A stretch of 64,000 nt of DNA. It comes from Bacillota bacterium. Lineage in GTDB: Bacteria; Bacillota; Clostridia; Christensenellales; Aristaeellaceae. Position numbers and translations under genes: made by a program. Each line of letters starts with the position of its first letter. Positions within the stretch are counted from its first letter, which is position 1. The stretch is from positions 310,001-374,000 of the forward strand of contig JAEZIN010000006.1 in the NCBI GenBank assembly GCA_023436585.1. The letters are read 5' to 3'. Below are positions 58,167 to 64,000 of this stretch, piece after piece. The notes under the pieces were generated by a model. It was given only the letters and a program-made list of their open reading frames with translations, was not told the origin of the DNA and made no database searches.

Positions 58167-58808
58167 TCACGCATCCCTGGCGGCGATCATATCCTTGACT
58201 TTCATCAACCGTGTCAGCGCGCCGCGCTCGTTTTCATCCAGCTTCATGGTAATGAAGCGTATGGTTTCAATAAACTGCGGGATCATCACATATTCCAGGG
58301 CATTCACGCGGCGGCGGGTTTTCTCGATTTCGTCGGCCAAAAGGTCGCACGTCTTTTCGATTTCCGCAAGGCGCAAAAGCTTGGGAAGAACCTGCGCCAT
58401 GGTGGCGATGGCTCCGTCCAGTTGGGCGGAGGTTTCCGCCAGGCCGTAGGGCAGCACCGTTTCCGTCAGCGACGCTTCGTCCACCGTAATGGTGGGCACC
58501 CGCACCGAAAGAATGTTCTTTTGACCGATGGCCACTTTCGCCTGCCGGGCCGGGTACAAAACGGCTTCCTCCAGGGCGTTGGGGTCCATCACCGCCCTGG
58601 CCATAGCGAAATCGCGCAGCGCGCCGCTCAATTCCTGCTCCACTTCCCGCCGCAGGGTGTAGTTTTCCCGGATGATGGCGATGAACTGGCGCACCATTTC
58701 ATCCCGCTTATCCTTCAGAAGCTTGTGGCCGCGTTTGGCCGTAACAAGCCGCCTTTTGATGCGGGTCAACTCCATACGCGTGGGATTGACGCGAAGGGTG
58801 GATGCCAT
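58167..58808 (-). CDS. ntpD: V-type ATP synthase subunit D
   Basis: Central-shaft subunit that rotates inside the A3B3 head. It is 213 residues, nearly all helix: N-terminal VNPTRMELTRIKRRLVTAKRGHKLLKDKRDE, the conserved family start, and C-terminal EKTRRRVNALEYVMIPQ. Its ATG shares one base with the subunit B stop (TAATG). Last gene of the operon, before a terminator. Confidence 0.96.
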   Translation of the reverse strand: MASTLRVNPTRMELTRIKRRLVTAKRGHKLLKDKRDEMVRQFIAIIRENYTLRREVEQELSGALRDFAMARAVMDPNALEEAVLYPARQAKVAIGQKNILSVRVPTITVDEASLTETVLPYGLAETSAQLDGAIATMAQVLPKLLRLAEIEKTCDLLADEIEKTRRRVNALEYVMIPQFIETIRFITMKLDENERGALTRLMKVKDMIAARDA

Positions 58809-60196
58809 TACGCTTCCTCCTCCTGGCTTTTGGGCAGGAACTCATCCAGCATATCGTCCCGGATGCGCTTGAGCTCGGTTCTTGGCAGCATGGCAAGCAG
58901 CTTCCAGCCCAGCTGCAACGTTTCTTCAATGGTCCGGTTGGCGTTGTAGCCTTGGGACACATACTCCCGCTCAAAAGCGTCGGCAAAGGCCGCGTACTTT
59001 TTGTCGATGTCGGTGAGTGCGGCATCGCCCAGGATAACTGCCAGTTCCTTGGCGTCTTTGCCGCGGGAATAGGCGGCGAAGAGCTGGTTCATGGTGGCGG
59101 CATGATCCTTGCGGGTCTTGCCTGCGCCTATACCCTTGTCCTTCAAACGCGAAAGGGAAGGCATGACGTCGATGGGCGGTTGTACGCCCTTGCGGTGCAG
59201 CTCGCGGCTCAAAATGATTTGGCCTTCGGTGATATAGCCCGTCAGGTCGGGGATGGGATGGGTCTTGTCATCCTCCGGCATGGACAGGATGGGGATCTGC
59301 GTGATGGAGCCTTCCTTGCCGATGACGCGGCCGGCCCGCTCGTACATGGAGGCCAGGTCGGTATACAGGTAGCCGGGATAGCCGCGGCGGCCCGGCACTT
59401 CCTTGCGGGCGGCGGAAACCTCGCGCAAGGCCTCGGCGTAATTGGTGATGTCGGTGAGGATGACCAGCACGTGCATGCCCTTTTCATAAGCCAGGTATTC
59501 CGCGGCGGTGAGCGCCATGCGCGGCGTGGCGATGCGCTCAATGGCCGGGTCATTGGCCAGGTTCATGAACAATACGGCCCGCTCGATGGCGCCGGTGCGC
59601 CGAAAGTCGCTGATGAAGTAATCAGCTTCCTCAAAGGTGATACCGATGGCACCGAACACCACGGCGAATTTGCTGTCGGTGCCCAGCACCTTGGCCTGTC
59701 GGGCGATCTGCGTGGCCAATTGCGCATGCGGCAAGCCGCTGCCGGAGAATACGGGGAGCTTCTGTCCGCGGACCAGGGTATTCAGGCCGTCGATGGCGGA
59801 AACGCCCGTCTGGATGAACTCGCTGGGATAGTCGCGGGCAGCGGGATTTAACGGCTCGCCGTTGATATCCATCCGCTTTTCGGGGATCAGGGCAGGTCCG
59901 CCGTCCCTGGGGGTGCCCATGCCGCTGAATACACGGCCCAGCATGTCCATGGACACGGAAAGCTCTATACTTCTGCCCAGGAAGCGGGCGGTGCTGTTGT
60001 CGATGCGCAAGCCGTTGCTGCTTTCAAAAAGCTGCACCAGTGCTTTGTCACCGTTTACCTCCAGCACGCGGCCGCTGCGGGTTTCGCCATTTGCCTGCTG
60101 AATTTCCACCAGCTCATTGTAGGTAACGCCGGATACATGCTCCACCAGCATCAGCGGGCCTACGACCTCTTTGATGGTGCGATATTCCTTCAGCAT
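58808..60196 (-). CDS. ntpB: V-type ATP synthase subunit B (non-catalytic head)
   Basis: A 462-residue regulatory head subunit. It has the degenerate P-loop SGSGLPHAQLATQIARQ in place of GxxxxGKT, FMNLANDPAIERIATPR, and the C-terminal family pattern. Length matches bacterial/archaeal V/A-type B. GGAGG lies just upstream of ATG 60196, three bases after subunit A. Confidence 0.97.
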   Translation of the reverse strand: MLKEYRTIKEVVGPLMLVEHVSGVTYNELVEIQQANGETRSGRVLEVNGDKALVQLFESSNGLRIDNSTARFLGRSIELSVSMDMLGRVFSGMGTPRDGGPALIPEKRMDINGEPLNPAARDYPSEFIQTGVSAIDGLNTLVRGQKLPVFSGSGLPHAQLATQIARQAKVLGTDSKFAVVFGAIGITFEEADYFISDFRRTGAIERAVLFMNLANDPAIERIATPRMALTAAEYLAYEKGMHVLVILTDITNYAEALREVSAARKEVPGRRGYPGYLYTDLASMYERAGRVIGKEGSITQIPILSMPEDDKTHPIPDLTGYITEGQIILSRELHRKGVQPPIDVMPSLSRLKDKGIGAGKTRKDHAATMNQLFAAYSRGKDAKELAVILGDAALTDIDKKYAAFADAFEREYVSQGYNANRTIEETLQLGWKLLAMLPRTELKRIRDDMLDEFLPKSQEEEA

Positions 60197-60199
60197 ACC

Positions 60200-61966
60200 T
60201 TACAGCCCTCCTTGGTCCATCAGCGCGGCCGTCTGGCTGCTGAGCTCTGCTTCGATTTTATCAAACTGGTTCAGTTCGGTTTCGCGGATATACTTGGCCC
60301 GGCCTATGCGCTCTCTGACGGGAAGGCCGATGATCTGCGAAAGGTTGGCACCTGCATCCAGCGCCGCACGGCCCTTTTGGCCAAACTCAAGGATTAGCCG
60401 CAGCATGCGGAACTGCTTGTCCAAAGAGGTGTACGTATCCACCTCGTCAAAGGCGTTTTGATGCAGGTAATCTTCGCGGATGGAACGGGCAACTTCCATG
60501 GTGAGGCGGTCCTTCCAGCTCAAGGCGTCGATGCCCACCAGGCGGACGATTTCATCCAGCTCAGCTTCTTCCTGCAAAACACGCATGGCGCTGCCGCGAA
60601 GCTCGTTCCACTCGGGCGAAATACTGTCGGAGAACCAGGAGCCCAGCCTGTCGATGTACAGGGAGTAGGACAAAAGCCAGTCGATGGCCGGGAAATGGCG
60701 CTTGTAGGCCAATTGGGCGCTGAGGCCCCAGAACACTTTCACGATGCGCAGCGTGGCCTGGGAAACAGGCTCGGAGATATCACCGCCGGGAGGCGACACA
60801 GCGCCGATGGCGGTAATGGTGCCCGTCCGTCCGTCTCGGCCCAGGCAGCGTACGTAGCCTGCACGCTCATAAAACTCAGCGATGCGGGAGGACAGATAGG
60901 CGGGATAGCCTTCCTCGCCGGGCATTTCCTCCAGGCGGCCGCTCATTTCGCGAAGCGCTTCCGCCCAGCGGCTGGTGGAGTCGGCCATGATGGCCACCTT
61001 GTAGCCCATGTCCCTGAAGTATTCCGCGATGGTGATGCCTGTATAAATGGAAGCCTCACGGGCTGCCACAGGCATGTCGGAGGTATTGGCGATCAATACC
61101 GTGCGCTTCATCAGCGATTCGCCGGTTCGGGGGTCGTGCAGCTCCGGGAACTCCATCAACACGTCGGTCATTTCGTTGCCGCGCTCACCGCAACCCACAT
61201 ATACGATGATGTCCGCATCGGCCCACTTGGCCAGTTGATGCTGCACCACCGTCTTGCCGGAGCCAAAGGGACCGGGCACGGCTGCCACACCGCCGGAGGC
61301 GATGGGGAAGAACGTATCGATAACGCGCTGCCCCGTGACCATGGGGGCCAACGGCGCCAGCTTTTCCTGATAAGGGCGGCCGCGGCGCACGGGCCACTTT
61401 TGAAGCATGGTAACCTCATGCTCCTGCCCGTTTGCGTCCGTGATGGTGCAGACTACATCCTCCACACGGGCCGCGCCGGAGTGGATGGACTTTACGGTGC
61501 CGGAAACGCCGTTTGGCGTCATGATTCTGTGTTCCACCACAGCGCTTTCCTGCACAATGCCCAATATATCCCCGGGCTGTACTTTATCTCCCGCCACCAA
61601 ACGCGGCTCAAAAGCCCATTGCTTTTCCCGGTTCAGCGAGGGGACCTCCACGCCGCGGACGATCCGCTCCCCAACCTTCTGCCGGATGGCGGTCAAGGGC
61701 CGCTGTATGCCGTCAAATATGGATTCGATAAGGCCAGGCCCCAGTTCCACGGAAAGGGGCGCGCCTGTGGATTCCACCGGTTCACCTGGACCCAGTCCAG
61801 AGGTTTCCTCGTAAACCTGGATGGACGCGCGGTCGCCTCTCAGCTCGATGATTTCGCCAACCAGGCGGTTCTTGCTGACGCGCACCACATCGTACATGCG
61901 GGCGTCGGCCATGTTCTCCGCCACAATCAAGGGGCCGGCAACCTTCACAATGGTTCCCAGAGCCAT
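60200..61966 (-). CDS. ntpA: V-type ATP synthase subunit A (catalytic head)
   Basis: Catalytic subunit, 588 residues. It has the V/A-type non-homologous insert (about 110-190) and Walker A GPFGSGKTV, then GCGERGNEM with the catalytic Glu region, and DSTSRWAEALREMSGRLEEMPGEEGYP. ATG 61966 follows GAGGAG with eight bases of spacing; GTG 61972 overlaps the subunit F stop and is less likely. Confidence 0.97.
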   Translation of the reverse strand: MALGTIVKVAGPLIVAENMADARMYDVVRVSKNRLVGEIIELRGDRASIQVYEETSGLGPGEPVESTGAPLSVELGPGLIESIFDGIQRPLTAIRQKVGERIVRGVEVPSLNREKQWAFEPRLVAGDKVQPGDILGIVQESAVVEHRIMTPNGVSGTVKSIHSGAARVEDVVCTITDANGQEHEVTMLQKWPVRRGRPYQEKLAPLAPMVTGQRVIDTFFPIASGGVAAVPGPFGSGKTVVQHQLAKWADADIIVYVGCGERGNEMTDVLMEFPELHDPRTGESLMKRTVLIANTSDMPVAAREASIYTGITIAEYFRDMGYKVAIMADSTSRWAEALREMSGRLEEMPGEEGYPAYLSSRIAEFYERAGYVRCLGRDGRTGTITAIGAVSPPGGDISEPVSQATLRIVKVFWGLSAQLAYKRHFPAIDWLLSYSLYIDRLGSWFSDSISPEWNELRGSAMRVLQEEAELDEIVRLVGIDALSWKDRLTMEVARSIREDYLHQNAFDEVDTYTSLDKQFRMLRLILEFGQKGRAALDAGANLSQIIGLPVRERIGRAKYIRETELNQFDKIEAELSSQTAALMDQGGL

Positions 61967-61971
61967 GTTCA

Positions 61972-62310
61972 CTACTCCTCTTTCCTGTCGTTGTTGAATA
62001 GAATATCCGCCCCGATGGCCTTTTCCACATTGGCCCGGACGCGCTTTAAGCCGAAGCCGTCCGCGCCTTGGCTGCCGGGGATGGGGATGATGGCCGTATC
62101 CGGGGAGGTCTTATACCGTTCCAGTGCTTCGGGTACCTGGCGGGCGGCAGATTCGGTGATAAAAATCACGGGAACGCCTTCCTTGGCCAGGCGGTAAAGC
62201 GCGGCTGTCGTTTCCTCCGGCGTTTTGGTGGGGATCACCTTCATACCGATGGCCTTGAAAGCCAGGACCGCATCGCGTTCCCCTACCACGCCCATGGTCT
62301 TACCGGCCAT
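61972..62310 (-). CDS. ntpF: V-type ATP synthase subunit F
   Basis: Small shaft-associated subunit, 112 residues, with the CheY-like pattern GVVGERDAVLAFKAIGMKV and VPVIFITESAARQVPEALERY. The start is ATG 62310 (GTG 62319 is possible). It overlaps the end of subunit C. Confidence 0.94.
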   Translation of the reverse strand: MAGKTMGVVGERDAVLAFKAIGMKVIPTKTPEETTAALYRLAKEGVPVIFITESAARQVPEALERYKTSPDTAIIPIPGSQGADGFGLKRVRANVEKAIGADILFNNDRKEE

Positions 62311-63280
62311 ACAGCTCACGCATCCTTTCCCGAATGGCCTCCTGCGGGAAACCGTTGGCCTTGCCGGCCAGTATCAGCCGAACGGCTGCAGCTTCCCTCT
62401 CCACGGCCAGAAGATAGCCAATGATGGGTTCCAGGGAGAACGATGCGATGCGGTAAGGTTTAAACAGGGACAGCAAATAATCATCCATGGCTTTTTCCAG
62501 CGCAGGCAGCTTGGCGCTTTCCAAAACGGCGGCCTGGGCAGCGGAGACAACGGTTTTGCCATAGGGCATCATCAGCTTTGGCAGTTTTTCCGGGGTTTCA
62601 GCGGCTTTGAGCCACGTGTCGATGGGATGGCTGCCATGCTTCAAAAGAACCCGCCGCAAAAACACTTCATCCTTGCCCATAAAGCGGCTGCGCAAAAGCA
62701 TCAAAAAGTTGACCATGTCCACCTTAGCCTGAAAATATTTTCTTACAACAGGCGATTTTGTGCCGGACAGCTTGCTCTGAATCAGTTCATATAGGGCATG
62801 ATCCAACGCCACATCGATCTCCATGGCGTCTGGCTTTACGGCAAGGCGCTTCTCCAGTTCTGCCATGGCATTGGCAAGGATAGGCGGCAAATCCTTATAC
62901 ACATGCTCCGTCACCGCATGGGTAAGCTTGGAAATAGGAAGTGTGCCGCATTCCGACAGGTATGCAGGCTTTTCCCCCAGGCAGCGGGCCTTGAGCAGTG
63001 TTTTCAGGTTATGGATATCATATCTTAGCAGGAAGCAATCGGTGATCTCAGGTTCCGGGGACAAATCGCGGACAAGCCTGCAAGCCTTCTCTACGCGCTG
63101 GAGGGACAATTGCTCGTAATCCAGCCCCTCGCCGCTTTCCCACCCAATCTCCGAAAGCGCCCGCTGCGCCTCCCTCAAAGAGGGAGCGGAAAGAAGCCTT
63201 TCCAGCCGGCTTGTGTCCAGCGCATCCTTTTTCAGAACGCTGATGCGCCCCACAGCATACGGTATGCTCATCTGCGGCAA
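62300..63280 (-). CDS. ntpC: V-type ATP synthase subunit C
   Basis: A 326-residue all-helical subunit that connects the shaft to the membrane ring. Family marks are AVGRISVLKKDALD near the start, YDIHNLKTLLKAR in the middle and EPIIGYLLAVEREAAAVRLILAGKANG at the end. TTG 63280 is seven bases after AAGGAGGG; ATG 63271 is the alternative. Confidence 0.94.
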   Translation of the reverse strand: MPQMSIPYAVGRISVLKKDALDTSRLERLLSAPSLREAQRALSEIGWESGEGLDYEQLSLQRVEKACRLVRDLSPEPEITDCFLLRYDIHNLKTLLKARCLGEKPAYLSECGTLPISKLTHAVTEHVYKDLPPILANAMAELEKRLAVKPDAMEIDVALDHALYELIQSKLSGTKSPVVRKYFQAKVDMVNFLMLLRSRFMGKDEVFLRRVLLKHGSHPIDTWLKAAETPEKLPKLMMPYGKTVVSAAQAAVLESAKLPALEKAMDDYLLSLFKPYRIASFSLEPIIGYLLAVEREAAAVRLILAGKANGFPQEAIRERMRELYGR

Positions 63281-63306
63281 GGACTAGCCCTCCTTCTTTG
63301 CGTAGG

Positions 63307-63900
63307 TTATTCGTAGAGGATGGTAGCCACTTCCGCCTCCAGGTCGAGCCGGCGCGCTTGAAGTATGGCTTCCAGGGTACAGTTGATTTCCATGCCTTCC
63401 CCCAACAGGATCACGCCCGTAACGCCTTGGCGGCGCTCGATGCCCAATGTGATCCGGCCAGGTTTCCCGGCCGCAATAAGCGTCGCTTTTACCCGGTCCA
63501 CAAAATCGGAGGTATACCATGCGTCAAATTGCGCGCCGACCAGCAGCGTTTCCGTTCCATTGGCGGCGGAGACCACCGTGAGCCGGAAGAATGCTTCCAA
63601 CTGCTCCTTGGGCATTTGCCTAAGCTTATCAAGAGCCGTTTGGAAGGCATTGTCCATCAGCTGCCGTTTGGCGAAAAGAAGCTGCTTGCGCTCGTCCAGT
63701 TCCGCCATGCGGTGCATTCTGCTTTCCATTGCCGCAGCTTCCACATGGGCATTGGTAACAGTCTCCTCCCGCAGGCGGGTGATCTTTTTCTCGGACGCCG
63801 CACGTATGGCCTCCGCCCGTTCTCCCGCTTCCTTGAGCAGAACGGCAGCGGCCAGACGGCCGTCGGCGCCGATCTTTTCCAGGATGGCTTGTGCGTTCAT
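63307..63900 (-). CDS. ntpE: V-type ATP synthase subunit E
   Basis: A 197-residue peripheral stalk subunit. The N-terminal half is a long charged helix (ASEKKITRLREETVTNAHVEAAAMES), the C-terminal half a compact domain ending in LEAILQARRLDLEAEVATILYE. GGAGAG precedes ATG 63900. It follows subunit K by 12 bases. Confidence 0.94.
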   Translation of the reverse strand: MNAQAILEKIGADGRLAAAVLLKEAGERAEAIRAASEKKITRLREETVTNAHVEAAAMESRMHRMAELDERKQLLFAKRQLMDNAFQTALDKLRQMPKEQLEAFFRLTVVSAANGTETLLVGAQFDAWYTSDFVDRVKATLIAAGKPGRITLGIERRQGVTGVILLGEGMEINCTLEAILQARRLDLEAEVATILYE

Positions 63901-63912
63901 GGCGCCTCTCCC

Positions 63913-64000
63913 TTACAGCTTGATGGAGTTGACGATCAGGAAGGAGGCCAGCAGAGACAAAACGGCATAGGTTTCTACCATAACCGCCATGGTGATGGCC
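63913..64000 (-). CDS. ntpK: V-type ATP synthase subunit K (5' partial)
   Basis: Only the C-terminal 29 codons lie in the window; the rest is past the right edge. They read ITMAVMVETYAVLSLLASFLIVNSIKL, the last helix of the membrane-ring proteolipid with the ion-binding Glu. Together with E-C-F-A-B-D this gives the standard K-E-C-F-A-B-D order; subunit I would be further upstream. Whether the ring moves sodium or protons cannot be judged from this fragment. Confidence 0.9.
   Translation of the reverse strand, partial: AITMAVMVETYAVLSLLASFLIVNSIKL

Noticed and set aside
60458..62197. Plus-strand open frame of about 579 codons opposite ntpA
   Set aside because: Codon-bias shadow of the strongly conserved ATPase subunit A; low-complexity His/Gly composition and no start signals.
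1..64000. CRISPR array, rRNA, insertion sequence or prophage genes
   Set aside because: No regularly spaced repeats, no rRNA sequence, no transposase and no phage structural genes were seen.

Overview
The window looks like chromosomal DNA from an endospore-forming, anaerobic member of the Clostridia. Spore genes are present (gpr, spoIIP, a spoIVFA-like gene and spoIVFB). Energy metabolism genes are an Rnf ferredoxin:NAD+ ion pump and a V-type ATP synthase, a pairing typical of anaerobes. Gene order follows Firmicutes blocks: dxs-tlyA-nadK-argR-recN, maf-mreBCD-mrdA-minD-rodA, miaB-ymcA-mutS-mutL-miaA-ynbB. The backbone is moderately GC-rich (sample line 21181-21240 is 33/60 G+C). I cannot name a genus.

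Layout. From 1 to 35.8 kb every convincing gene is on the plus strand: a MacAB-like exporter cut by the left edge; gpr and spoIIP; murI; an EF-G-like GTPase; fruK; a cell-wall cluster (alpha/beta hydrolase, membrane-anchored MurF, D-Ala ligase); dxs-tlyA; nadK-argR; a 1.5-kb AT-rich island; recN; the rnf operon; and the maf-mre-PBP2-minD-rodA elongasome cluster. From 35.9 kb to the right edge all protein genes are on the minus strand: lexA, a tyrosine recombinase, rnhA, proC, spoIVFB/FA, ynbB, miaA, mutL, mutS, a YmcA-like gene, miaB, rng with its two radical-SAM partners, a methyltransferase, an ABC exporter, a QueG-like protein and the V-ATPase operon D-B-A-F-C-E-K. The only plus-strand gene there is tRNA-Trp. 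A bidirectional terminator sits at the convergence.

Most notable observations. (1) At gpr and at spoIVFA, a perfect inverted repeat (16 and 11 bp) places one arm inside the putative sporulation promoter and the other over the start codon or Shine-Dalgarno (SD). Read-through mRNA from the gene upstream would fold and be silenced, while the sporulation transcript would start past the first arm and be translatable. Weaker versions occur at spoIIP and proC. (2) A 20-bp direct repeat of the argR 3' end brackets a 1,518-bp AT-rich island that carries one HEPN-like gene (R-X4-H motif), a repeat/hairpin leader and an outward promoter towards recN, but no recombinase gene. Both repeat copies restore the argR C-terminus and a stop codon. 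(3) The rnf operon runs C-D-E-A-B with no rnfG. (4) minD stands without minC or minE. (5) A good ARG box lies over the -35 of the nadK-argR promoter, suggesting argR autoregulation.
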